Shown here: one piece after another, positions 34,890-42,814 of the stretch
How the letters are laid out: every line of letters starts with the position of its first letter
Numbering within the stretch: the first letter of the stretch is position 1
Source: JAFGPL01 sp963781805
Lineage (GTDB): Bacteria > Bacteroidota > Bacteroidia > Bacteroidales > UBA10428
Reading direction: 5' to 3'
NCBI GenBank assembly: GCA_963781805.1
Contig: CAWAHF010000004.1
Location: forward strand, 5,890,001 to 5,954,000
DNA length: 64,000 nucleotides
Translations under genes and position numbers: made by a program
Notes under the pieces: generated by a model
What the model saw: only the letters and a program-made list of their open reading frames with translations
What the model was told of the DNA's origin: nothing
Databases searched by the model: none

Positions 34890-37538
34890 TTATTTGGTTT
34901 CTTTTACCAATTCTTCTATAGCATTCGATAGAAAGATATATTCAGCGGAACCTCCTATTGTAACTTCATTTTCACCCCACAGGAATGGCCAGTCATCTTT
35001 GTTTTCAGGGAAATCGGGCTTTAATATTAATATACCCGGAACAATACCTCCGGCAATCGTTGTGAAATCAGCCCTATTGTTTCCATAGGCAACTTTCTTT
35101 GAACGAACTCCTACTGCATTTACGAACGATATGTTAGAATATGGATGGCAACCAAAAACGTAATTTAAACCCCTTAAAACATATTCTTTCCCGATAATAT
35201 CCGGAAATGCATTATGAGCAAAATAGTTAGTAATAGCCCAGTTAACTACGCTGCCCGTGCCTCCCCAACCACCACTGGAGATAGGTACACCATAAGGATT
35301 TTTCTTATCATTTTCGTCTATTGATTCTTTATATTTAATAACATAGTCTTTTAGTTTAGCTTTATATGCAGCATCCATATAAGGAATAGCTTTCAATGCA
35401 GGATTAAGACTTCTGCTTGCAAAAAACATTTGACCAAAATCACGTCCACTAGTTGGTTGATCAAGCAATATCCAGATTTTTTCCAGAAACCTGTCGGCGT
35501 ATTTCTTGTCTTTTGTTGTGATATATAATTGAAGTATGGCATCTATATCAGCTCCTCTGAACCATCTCATCATCGGGTTATTATCATTACCGGATTTTAT
35601 CATTGCCTCATCAGCTTCTTCCACTAATCTTTTTGCATTCGCTAAGCTCCTGTCAGCAAGATTGTTGTTGTAACTTCTGAGTGCACGGCTTGCCTGGGTT
35701 AATGCTGCCGCTGTCTGATAATCCAAAAAAGAACTACGGGTTGTGAATGCCCAGCGATCATCCAGTGTTCCGCTTGATTTACCGTCGGTTTCATAAGGTT
35801 TTAATTTTGGATTGTACGGAAGATTATCGGTTTCATTTACCGCATCTCCAAGATGGTGATATTGATGCAGGTTTGGAACAATAATACCTCGAACCGGGTG
35901 ACCAATATTTTCGCACTGTGCAACCAGGTTTAATGTCCCGTGCTCAATTTGCTGTAAAATATCAGGTTTTCCATCAGGACGATGAATATCGACATATCGG
36001 GTTTTCTGATCAACGTAAGTCTCATCCCTGTCAATTTTGAAATCTTCCCATGCATCGACAAAACTTGAAATTACACTGTTATGAGAACCTGTTTGAATGT
36101 CGAAATCACCGGCATCGAACCAGCCGCCAACCGCCATGTTCGGAATATGTTCCAAAGGTTTGTATTTTGTATCCGTAGTATCCCCCATACTATATCCATC
36201 AAAATGCTGATGATTCAAAGGAGCCTGAAGGCAATCATCCAAATAAGGGGCGCCATGCCATACCCGGTAAGCCTCGTTAACTTCCATATGGTCCATTTGA
36301 ACGGGGAACCAAACATCCAACGTCGGGTGCCATACATTATCGTATACATTCTGATCTATAGTGAAACTATTTGTCTTATCGTCACCATACCTGATATAGT
36401 AAATACCCGGTTCTTTTACCGAACTGAAATCAAACTTTGCGTAATTATAGCGCAGGTATTTTCCCCAGACCTTAACTTCACCTTTGAATTTCTCAACAGA
36501 ATTACCTTCCTGTGTTACCTGAAAAAGCGATGCTGATCCCAACACAGTATCGTTTTTGTCTAATTCAATAACTGCAACCTTTTCCTGGTTTGGAGTATAA
36601 CCAACCTGCGAGAATCCAATATTAGGTTTCCTAATCCAGTTAGGAATAGCATTAGGTTCGAGGTACCATGTCAATACTTTCCCGGTTTTGTTTGCCGGGA
36701 GTAAGCTACGAATAATAAACCATCCATTCTGGGCCAGGTTACGACCATCGAAGAGCATTAAATCAGCATCCAGGCTTTTGATCGTGACAAAGCGTTCAGG
36801 ATCTTCCGGTGCTAATATAATTGTTCTTCCGGTTGCCAGAGGTTCAGGGACAATAAATTCACCTCTTCCCCTGTCGTCGAATGTTGTGTGGCCTGCAAAC
36901 TGAGGTATTTTCTTACTTATTGGTTCAATTTTTGTGTCACCGGATGGATACCGTGGAAAATTAGCTGGATTTCCATCCATCATATAGGTTTTCTCAAAAT
37001 AAGCCGAAGGTAAAAATTCGAGATTAAATCCTGCATTACCTTCGAGTTCTTTTGGAAGAGGCTTGTCTAAATAAACACTGATTTCAACCCCGTTATCCCT
37101 GGTTGTGACACTTATTTTCGGGTTAAAATTATATTCTTTATAACTCAGTTCGACATTGATATTATTGGTCGCCTGGTCAACTTTACGATCAACCACTATT
37201 GGTACCAAATCCCATTGTTCCGGTGTGTTTTGCAGTCTGATAGCACCACCGGTAGCAGTTCTTACTCCATGATGGATTAGCTCAATCCCCGCTGTTTTTT
37301 CATCGAAAAACATCCCGTTGTATTGATTGCTGAAAACAAACACATTTATGCCCGGGGTTTCAAAATATCCCAATTCGTTTAGCTGCAATATCTGACAAAA
37401 AGAATTGTCTGAAAATAAAATGAAGAAAACCATTAGCATTAAGGTCATTGATGACATTTTAAATTTGGTTATCATAACTTTTGACAAATACCAAGGCACT
37501 GCAATTAAACTATCGATACCATCTTTTTTGCTTTTCAT
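34890..37538 (-). CDS. GH9 endo-glucanase with N-terminal extension and CelD_N domain
   Basis: An 882-residue enzyme. The frame starts at 37538, but a signal-peptide-like segment begins at Met22 (MITKFKMSSMTLML), so the ATG at 37475 is an alternative start. Residues about 50-300 form a beta-rich region of no family I recognise. The CelD_N Ig-like domain is about 303-395 (NIGFSQVGYTPNQEKVAVIE), and the GH9 alpha-barrel about 400-880. The base is one of the Asp residues in GGWFDAGDFD (475, 478) and the acid Glu858 in the NEVTI motif. GH9 enzymes cleave beta-1,4-glucan, and homologues sit in xyloglucan loci. It is the first gene of the cluster. Confidence 0.9.
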   Translation of the reverse strand: MKSKKDGIDSLIAVPWYLSKVMITKFKMSSMTLMLMVFFILFSDNSFCQILQLNELGYFETPGINVFVFSNQYNGMFFDEKTAGIELIHHGVRTATGGAIRLQNTPEQWDLVPIVVDRKVDQATNNINVELSYKEYNFNPKISVTTRDNGVEISVYLDKPLPKELEGNAGFNLEFLPSAYFEKTYMMDGNPANFPRYPSGDTKIEPISKKIPQFAGHTTFDDRGRGEFIVPEPLATGRTIILAPEDPERFVTIKSLDADLMLFDGRNLAQNGWFIIRSLLPANKTGKVLTWYLEPNAIPNWIRKPNIGFSQVGYTPNQEKVAVIELDKNDTVLGSASLFQVTQEGNSVEKFKGEVKVWGKYLRYNYAKFDFSSVKEPGIYYIRYGDDKTNSFTIDQNVYDNVWHPTLDVWFPVQMDHMEVNEAYRVWHGAPYLDDCLQAPLNHQHFDGYSMGDTTDTKYKPLEHIPNMAVGGWFDAGDFDIQTGSHNSVISSFVDAWEDFKIDRDETYVDQKTRYVDIHRPDGKPDILQQIEHGTLNLVAQCENIGHPVRGIIVPNLHQYHHLGDAVNETDNLPYNPKLKPYETDGKSSGTLDDRWAFTTRSSFLDYQTAAALTQASRALRSYNNNLADRSLANAKRLVEEADEAMIKSGNDNNPMMRWFRGADIDAILQLYITTKDKKYADRFLEKIWILLDQPTSGRDFGQMFFASRSLNPALKAIPYMDAAYKAKLKDYVIKYKESIDENDKKNPYGVPISSGGWGGTGSVVNWAITNYFAHNAFPDIIGKEYVLRGLNYVFGCHPYSNISFVNAVGVRSKKVAYGNNRADFTTIAGGIVPGILILKPDFPENKDDWPFLWGENEVTIGGSAEYIFLSNAIEELVKETK

Positions 37539-38216
37539 TATTCTTATTTTAAAAAGTTCATTGTATTATTACTAGTTATATTCTTTAAACCAAAATCAGC
37601 CCTAAACCTGTCAAAATCAACATTACCACCTGTGTTAATTGTGGTGTTATTAAAAAGACAGAATTTGTCTCCGGTAAATATTTTTAGACTAAACCTCATT
37701 ATCAATTCAACACCAGGCGCTTTAAATGTCTAATTGTTGTAACTATATTCAGTGCTCAAAAAGAAACTTATAAATAATGCAGGTTAAGTCTTCCTGAATT
37801 ATTAAATAAATTAGGTGAGATTTATAACCTTAGAATCATTAGCACTCATATTATGTTAGCTTTTTCTGAAAATATTCTAATAATAACTATTAGTTTATTA
37901 TATAGGCCTTAGTCAGATTTGTCAGCTAAACAAAAATAACTTGGTTAATATCTAATAATTATAAAATTTGATTCAAAAGCTATTAAATTTATTTCATTAG
38001 GAGAAAAAATGATGTTTATTTGAGGGAATTGGCATGATTAAAATATAAATATTGTCCAATATGGAAACCAACTTTGGATTTGAAATAAAAGTACAGGAAC
38101 TATAAATATTATTTGTTCTTAGAGTTCTTTCACAATTACTATATACTAACAGGAATAGTCACAAGGCTGATAAGGAATAGAACAGGCATCGATTGTATTA
38201 AAGATTATATTTTTTA
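37539..38216. other. 678-base AT-rich gap upstream of the CAZyme cluster
   Basis: No gene seen. The stretch is very AT-rich and lies upstream of the first cluster gene (GH9, minus), so its promoter and any regulatory site should be here. I found no clean TAnnTTTG element within the 200 bases before the GH9 start. Its right edge meets the recombinase remnant. Confidence 0.5.
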
Positions 38217-38603
38217 ATGGCGACAGTTCTGAGCTTAGCTCAAATGGAATTCAAGTCAAAACAGAGCTGGGGATTTTATATGAAAGGAAACTGTGCTTTT
38301 TCTAAGTTTGATTTTTGTATGAACTTGTTACTTAATCTTACTGAATTTTATGAAAAATCCAGTATTGATGGGAAGCAACAGCTTATTGGTTCGATTTTCA
38401 CCGGAAATTTGATTTTTGCAAATAAAAAAGTTAGAACCACAAAGATCAACGAGGTACTATTTCTAATTAACAGTATTTATGAGTCATACGGAAAACTTCC
38501 AAAAGAAAAACCCGGAAATTTTTCCGGGTTGTTTCATCAGGTGATCCAGCTGGGATTCGAACCCAGGACCCCATCCTTAAAAGGGATGTGCTCTACCAGC
38601 TGA
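38217..38603 (+). pseudogene. serine-recombinase C-terminal remnant, next to tRNA-Lys
   Basis: An open frame of 128 codons. Residues about 29-90 (FDFCMNLLLNLTEFYEKS, then GKQQLIGSIF, NLIFANKKVRTTKINEVL) match the extreme C-terminus typical of Bacteroidota site-specific serine recombinases, which ends with a GSIFPEKLIF-like motif and an RTxRINE-like motif. The catalytic N-terminal domain and the zinc ribbon are missing, so it is inactive. The normal stop is also lost: the frame continues through the tRNA terminator hairpin and into the tRNA-Lys gene on the opposite strand (last 20 or so residues). It is probably the scar of an element that integrated or recombined here. Confidence 0.6.
38501..38530 (-). 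terminator. intrinsic terminator downstream of tRNA-Lys
   Basis: On the minus strand a 9-bp perfect stem AACCCGGAA / TTCCGGGTT with a 4-base loop, followed by TTTCTTTT. It lies 11 bases beyond the tRNA 3' end, so it ends the tRNA transcript. Confidence 0.85.
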
Positions 38604-38614
38604 GCTACTGGATC
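38542..38614 (-). tRNA. tRNA-Lys (anticodon TTT)
   Basis: A 73-nt cloverleaf. The acceptor stem is GATCCAG/CTGGATC with discriminator A. The D arm contains AGCTGGTA, the anticodon stem is CATCC/GGATG with loop CTTTTAA giving anticodon TTT, and the T arm is CTGGG-TTCGAAT-CCCAG. The discriminator is followed by CCT, so the CCA end is not encoded in full and must be added. The gene stands alone, with its own terminator and a well-formed upstream promoter, beside the recombinase remnant. Confidence 0.97.
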
Positions 38615-38710
38615 GTATTTAATTTGTATTCCGTGTGTATCAAATTATTGCCGGAATATCTGTAAAAGCCTGCGTATAATTACGTTGAAATGCCTTGTTT
38701 TACAGAGTTG

Positions 38711-38741
38711 CAAAGATAATATCTTATTTTTTTTATTAAAA
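38711..38741 (-). promoter_or_regulatory. Bacteroidota-type promoter for tRNA-Lys
   Basis: Minus strand: TATCTTTG (38711-38718) matches the -7 consensus TAnnTTTG exactly. TTTT (38738-38741) stands 19 bases upstream in the place of the -33 TTTG. Transcription would start near 38704, about 90 bases before the tRNA. Confidence 0.6.
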
Positions 38742-38911
38742 GATTTCGATGATTATTTTGGATAAAATCTGTAGAGCCTTTGTAAATAATTCAAAATCAT
38801 AAAACTGCATGCTAAGGTTAACCTTTGTTGATAATTTTCGTACTAAGAATTAAGATTAAAAAAAATATTATTATAACTTTCTGAAACATAACAAATCTAA
38901 TCGAAAAAACC

Positions 38912-39979
38912 ATGAATAAAAAAAACTTCAAAAGCCTGGCAATCATTACCGTGCTTATTTTTTCGGTGAATATTGCTTTCGGACAAATGAAAAATATCGG
39001 ACAATTTACCGCAGGAGGAATTGATGATGCCAATAAACTCATTAAGGCATACTTAACACCCTGGGCAAATGCATTAGGTACAGGCCTCAGCGGAGGATGG
39101 TACAATACAGCCAAAGTGCATAAACTGGGCGGTTTTGACCTTACGTTTACATTGAACATGGCATTTGTGCCGACTTCGGATAAAACATTCGATTTAGATA
39201 ATTTAAACCTTTCTCAATATGCCAGCTATTCACCAACAGATCATATAGCTCCTACTGCAGCAGGAAAAGCAAAATTAGGCCCCGAATTAAGTTATCTTGG
39301 ATTTCCGCTGTATAAAACCCCTAAAGGAACAGGCCTTGGATTTATCCCATCGCCCATGTTACAGGCAGGTATAGGTTTGATTAAAGGCACCGAGATAGAT
39401 GGCAGATATATGCCTGGTACAAAACTGGGCTATCTTGGTAGCTTTGGTTTATGGGGTATAGGATTAAAGCATGATGTTCTTCAATGGCTTCCGCTTGCTA
39501 AAAAATTACCTGTGTTAAATGTTTCGGTTCAGGGGGGATATACAAAACTTAATTATGTAAAAGATCTTTCCATACAACCGGGAGGATCCAATACATTGCC
39601 TTCAACCATAAGCGATCCATTATCATTTTTTAGCGATCAGAGTTTAAATTTAGAGATTAATAGTTTCACAGCCAATCTGTTGGTATCAGCCAATCTTCCT
39701 GTGATAAGCTTTTATGGAGGAATTGGATTTGCTAAAACAAAGACCAAATTGAATTTAAAAGGAAATTATCCGATTCCTGATCTTGGTTTGGGTATTATCA
39801 ATGAAACCAGCGCTTCTCAATCCATCGGATTCGACATTCAAAATAATAATGGAACGCCGACAAAACCAAGATTTAATATTGGATTAAGATTAAAACTTGG
39901 TCCCATTACCATTCATGGTGATTATACCAAGGCGAATTATTCGAATTTTACAACAGGATTAGGGATAACTTTTAGGTAG
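38912..39979 (+). CDS. DUF6588-type secreted/outer-membrane protein
   Basis: A 355-residue protein with a signal peptide (VNIAFGQ). The mature part is rich in glycine and aromatic-ended beta strands typical of outer-membrane barrels, and ends with an aromatic-rich strand closing in Phe-Arg (LGITFR). It resembles proteins annotated as DUF6588 in Bacteroidota; I know no function for that family. The ATG at 38912 follows an AT-rich leader. Its 3' end faces the minus-strand gene at 40071-40646, with a shared hairpin terminator between them. The reverse-strand frame at 38818-39159 is a shadow. Confidence 0.7.
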   Translation: MNKKNFKSLAIITVLIFSVNIAFGQMKNIGQFTAGGIDDANKLIKAYLTPWANALGTGLSGGWYNTAKVHKLGGFDLTFTLNMAFVPTSDKTFDLDNLNLSQYASYSPTDHIAPTAAGKAKLGPELSYLGFPLYKTPKGTGLGFIPSPMLQAGIGLIKGTEIDGRYMPGTKLGYLGSFGLWGIGLKHDVLQWLPLAKKLPVLNVSVQGGYTKLNYVKDLSIQPGGSNTLPSTISDPLSFFSDQSLNLEINSFTANLLVSANLPVISFYGGIGFAKTKTKLNLKGNYPIPDLGLGIINETSASQSIGFDIQNNNGTPTKPRFNIGLRLKLGPITIHGDYTKANYSNFTTGLGITFR

Positions 39980-40031
39980 TATATCCTGTGTGAAACTGAT
40001 TTACAGAAAGAGGTCTGAAAAGTCATGACAA

Positions 40032-40069
40032 ACAAAAGATGGTCTGATTTTTTAGACCTTTTCTTTTGT
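40032..40069. terminator. bidirectional terminator between convergent genes
   Basis: A hairpin ACAAAAGA-t-GGTCT / AGACC-tt-TCTTTTGT with an A/T-rich loop. Poly-A on one side and poly-T on the other let it serve both the plus gene ending at 39979 and the minus gene ending at 40071. Confidence 0.75.
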
Positions 40070-40070
40070 A

Positions 40071-40646
40071 TCAGAAATTAACACCGATTCTCACAGCAGG
40101 ATTAGAATAAGGGGACTCGCCGGTATCGTTTAAATTCCATAACACCAGAAAATTCATTTTTGCCCTGGGACCAATCGGTAGTTCAAGGCCGCCGCCTACA
40201 TAAAAATTGTTCAGCCAGAATCTGTTCGTTTGTTCATATAGGCTGAAAATCCTGTCCATATTAAGAAATTCATATTCAGCATATCCGATAATGCCTGCAT
40301 TTAATTGCAGAGGGATATATTTGCTTACATTATCTATAAGCAGATATTTTGAAAATATTCTGCCCCCGTAATTTTGTGCTTTCAAAATAGTGTCATTGTA
40401 AAACCGTTGGCGGTAATATATATAGGTAACCCCAAATCCTGCGGCAAATCTGGGGGTTATATTGTAACCTATAATCGGTGATATTTCAATAAATGTAATT
40501 CTTCCAAACTGCAGGGAGAAGTCACCACCATAGAAAATCCGGTTGCCAAAAGGAACATTTTCTTCTTCAAGTTCCTGACCCGTGACAAACCCGGAACTTG
40601 CAGCAATCATAATAATCAGTATCAAAATAACTTTTATTCTTTTCAC
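40071..40646 (-). CDS. predicted outer-membrane beta-barrel protein
   Basis: A 191-residue protein with a signal peptide (residues 1-23, ending VTGQ). The mature chain shows alternating polar and aromatic beta strands (FYGGDFSLQFGRITFIEISP, then RFAAGFGVTYIYY) and ends in Phe after an RIGVNF strand, the usual signature for barrel assembly. Length fits an eight-stranded barrel. No family name or function can be given. It is transcribed divergently from the dehydrogenase gene at 40734, with 87 AT-rich bases between. Confidence 0.65.
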   Translation of the reverse strand: MKRIKVILILIIMIAASSGFVTGQELEEENVPFGNRIFYGGDFSLQFGRITFIEISPIIGYNITPRFAAGFGVTYIYYRQRFYNDTILKAQNYGGRIFSKYLLIDNVSKYIPLQLNAGIIGYAEYEFLNMDRIFSLYEQTNRFWLNNFYVGGGLELPIGPRAKMNFLVLWNLNDTGESPYSNPAVRIGVNF

Positions 40647-40733
40647 GTGTCAACAATTAAATGAACAGCAAAAGATATTATTTTGTAATATTATAAACAG
40701 AAAAGGGAATAAAAAAATTAAAAAATATTAAAA

Positions 40734-41447
40734 ATGAATATACTTGTTACAGGAGCAAGTAAAGGGCTAGGCAATGAGCTCGTAAAAGCATTTGTAAGAA
40801 AGGGTAATCATACTGTCATAGCCTTATCGAGGAATAAACTGCTGTTATCAAAGCTGATAAAAGACTGTAAGAAAATAAATCCCGAGGCCAGTGTGGTGGC
40901 GTTAACTGCAGATATCGTAAATTTAGTTGATGACCCTTCAGAAATGCTGGCGAGAATTTCCTCCCTATGTAATCATATTGATATTTTGGTAAATAACGCA
41001 GGAAGTCTGATAAATAAGCCTTTTGTTGATATTGAGATTACTGAAGCAAAATCAATGTTTGATGTGAACTTCTTTGCCCCTGCATTTCTGATAAAAAATC
41101 TGCTACATCTGATGGGTAGAAAAGCTCATACACATATTGTCAATATCTCAAGCATGGGGGGATTTCAGGGAAGCTCCAAATATCCGGGATTATCCTATTA
41201 CAGTTCCGGCAAAGCTGCAATTGCTGTTTTTACGGAATGCCTGGCAGGGGAATTGAAAGACCGGAATATTTCGGTGAATTGTCTTGCCCTGGGAGCGGTT
41301 CAAACCGAAATGCTAAATGAGGCATTTCCCGGTTATAAAGCAAATTTGACTGCTGCAGAAATGGCTGAATATATTGCAGAGTTTTGTTTGAAAGGACACA
41401 AGTATTTTAATGGGCGAATCATTCCGGTAACAGTTTCCAACCCATAA
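40734..41447 (+). CDS. short-chain dehydrogenase/reductase (SDR)
   Basis: A 237-residue cytoplasmic classical SDR. The cofactor motif TGASKGLG is at residues 6-13 and NNAG at 87-90. The active site comprises Ser139/140 and the YxxxK pair Tyr156 and Lys160 (YYSSGKAA). An Arg at 33 (ALSRNK) after the second strand suggests preference for NADP(H). The short C-terminal region is typical of small 3-oxoacyl reductase-like or sepiapterin-reductase-like members, so the substrate is open. It stands alone, followed by the repeat region. Confidence 0.88.
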   Translation: MNILVTGASKGLGNELVKAFVRKGNHTVIALSRNKLLLSKLIKDCKKINPEASVVALTADIVNLVDDPSEMLARISSLCNHIDILVNNAGSLINKPFVDIEITEAKSMFDVNFFAPAFLIKNLLHLMGRKAHTHIVNISSMGGFQGSSKYPGLSYYSSGKAAIAVFTECLAGELKDRNISVNCLALGAVQTEMLNEAFPGYKANLTAAEMAEYIAEFCLKGHKYFNGRIIPVTVSNP

Positions 41448-41585
41448 AATACATAAGTTCGTCTCCAATGCTTTAATTTTATTACTTAAATCTGCATTTC
41501 AACTGTATTTCATCATGTAAATGAAAAAGAAGGCAGGGGATTATTTACCGAAATAAATCAGTTAATATTATTAATGAAACCTGTT

Positions 41586-41656
41586 GACCTCCCAAACCCT
41601 CCTGCGAGGAGGGCTTAAGTCCCTCTCCTTTGAGGAGCGGGATTTAGGGTGAGGTC
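41586..41656. repeat. 71-bp palindromic repeat, copy 1
   Basis: The unit is bounded by GACCTC and GAGGTC. It contains two hairpins, CCCTCCT-GCG-AGGAGGG and CCCTCTCCT-ttg-AGGAGcGGG, separated by a central CTTAAG. This copy has one change (C for A) that weakens the second stem. It lies downstream of DUF559 copy 1. Confidence 0.9.
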
Positions 41657-41701
41657 ATGAACTTACCAACTGAAAACATTAATTTTTATAGAATGTCAAG
41701 G

Positions 41702-42115
41702 TTAACTTAAGGAATCACAATCAAATTGAATGAACTTCTTTATCTCACTAATTACTTCTTTAACATTATTGATTACCTGGTGATTGGTAAAACGAATCAC
41801 TTTAATATTATGATTGTTCAATTCATCTGTTCTGCTTAGATCATAAATCTTGTTGTCCGGAGTATTGTGAATTTCACCATCAACTTCAATTACCAGTCTT
41901 TTTTCATGACAATAAAAATCTGCAATAAAAATATCTATGGGGTGTTGTCTTCTGAATTTTAGTCCCAAAATCTGTCTGTTTTTCAAGTAATTCCAAAGAA
42001 TTTCCTCAGCTTTTGTTTCCTGTTTTCTCAGATCTTTTGCATTGCTCTGAATATTTTGGTTTGATCCATAATACATTTGAAATTTTGATTCTGTAAGCTT
42101 TTTATATTCAGACAT
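41702..42115 (-). CDS. DUF559 endonuclease-domain protein (copy 1)
   Basis: A 137-residue protein of the DUF559 family, a small PD-(D/E)XK nuclease fold related to Vsr. Visible motifs are KAEEILWNYLKNRQI, LKFRRQHP, DIFIADFYCHEK and LVIEVDGEIH, where the Asp and the ExD pair are the likely metal ligands, then VIRFTNHQV. It differs from copy 2 at only a few residues (I/N, I/K and S/N changes and the last residues). Each copy sits between 71-bp palindromic repeats, as in a mobile or self-amplifying unit. Family function is unproven; DNA cleavage is inferred. Confidence 0.85.
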   Translation of the reverse strand: MSEYKKLTESKFQMYYGSNQNIQSNAKDLRKQETKAEEILWNYLKNRQILGLKFRRQHPIDIFIADFYCHEKRLVIEVDGEIHNTPDNKIYDLSRTDELNNHNIKVIRFTNHQVINNVKEVISEIKKFIQFDCDSLS

Positions 42116-42167
42116 TTTTGATATGTTTTACTGGTGTTAAAACATAATTTAAAATAAACCTTTGTGT

Positions 42168-42238
42168 GACCTCCCAAACCCTCCTGCGAGGAGGGCTTAA
42201 GTCCCTCTCCTTTGAGGAGAGGGATTTAGGGTGAGGTC
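42168..42238. repeat. 71-bp palindromic repeat, copy 2
   Basis: Identical to copy 3. The second hairpin has a perfect 9-bp stem (CCCTCTCCT / AGGAGAGGG). It lies between the two DUF559 genes. Confidence 0.92.
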
Positions 42239-42266
42239 ATAGACCATCTAAATCGTTAGATGAATG

Positions 42267-42674
42267 TTAGGATTCACAATTAAATTGAATGAACTTCTTT
42301 ATCTCACTAATTACTTCTTTAACATTATTGATTACCTGGTGATTGGTAAAACGAATCACTTTAATATTATGATTGTTCAATTCATCTGTTCTGTTTAGGT
42401 CATAAATCTTGTTGTCCGGAGTATTGTGAATTTCACCATCAACTTCAATTACCAGTCTTTTTTCATGACAATAAAAATCTGCAATAAAAATATCTTTGGG
42501 GTGTTGCCTTCTGAATTTTAGTCCCAAAATCTGTCTGTTTTTCAAGTAATTCCAAAGATTTTCCTCAGCTTTTGTTTCCTGTTTTCTCAGATCTTTTGCA
42601 TTGCTCTGAATATTTTGGTTTGATCCATAATACATTTGAAATTTTGATTCTGTAAGCTTTTTATATTCAGACAT
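42267..42674 (-). CDS. DUF559 endonuclease-domain protein (copy 2)
   Basis: A 135-residue near-duplicate of the gene at 41702-42115, with the same putative nuclease motifs (ADFYCHEK, IEVDGEIH). The flanking DNA is duplicated too: the leader upstream of both starts (ending in TGTTTTACTGGTGTTAAAAC when read on the plus strand) is the same. The duplication period is about 560-580 bases. The near identity points to a recent event. No other gene of a restriction or repair system adjoins it. Confidence 0.85.
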   Translation of the reverse strand: MSEYKKLTESKFQMYYGSNQNIQSNAKDLRKQETKAEENLWNYLKNRQILGLKFRRQHPKDIFIADFYCHEKRLVIEVDGEIHNTPDNKIYDLNRTDELNNHNIKVIRFTNHQVINNVKEVISEIKKFIQFNCES

Positions 42675-42726
42675 TTTTGATATGTTTTACTGGTGTTAAA
42701 ACATAATTTAAAATAAACCTTTGTGT

Positions 42727-42797
42727 GACCTCCCAAACCCTCCTGCGAGGAGGGCTTAAGTCCCTCTCCTTTGAGGAGAGGGATTTAGGGTGAGGTC
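42727..42797. repeat. 71-bp palindromic repeat, copy 3
   Basis: Third copy, same sequence as copy 2, and it shares the adjoining ATAGACCATCT with it. It sits 18 bases before the stop-codon end of buk and upstream of DUF559 copy 2, so it may also act as a transcript end for the buk operon. Confidence 0.92.
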
Positions 42798-42814
42798 ATA
42801 GACCATCTGCTTTT

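Noticed and set aside
38818..39159. 113-residue minus-strand ORF near tRNA-Lys
   Set aside because: It is antisense to the signal-peptide end of the DUF6588-type gene and has no family features.
41586..42797. Three regularly spaced repeats as a CRISPR array
   Set aside because: Repeats are 71 bases and 560-580 bases apart, with a gene in each interval, so this is a tandem duplication with palindromic repeats.
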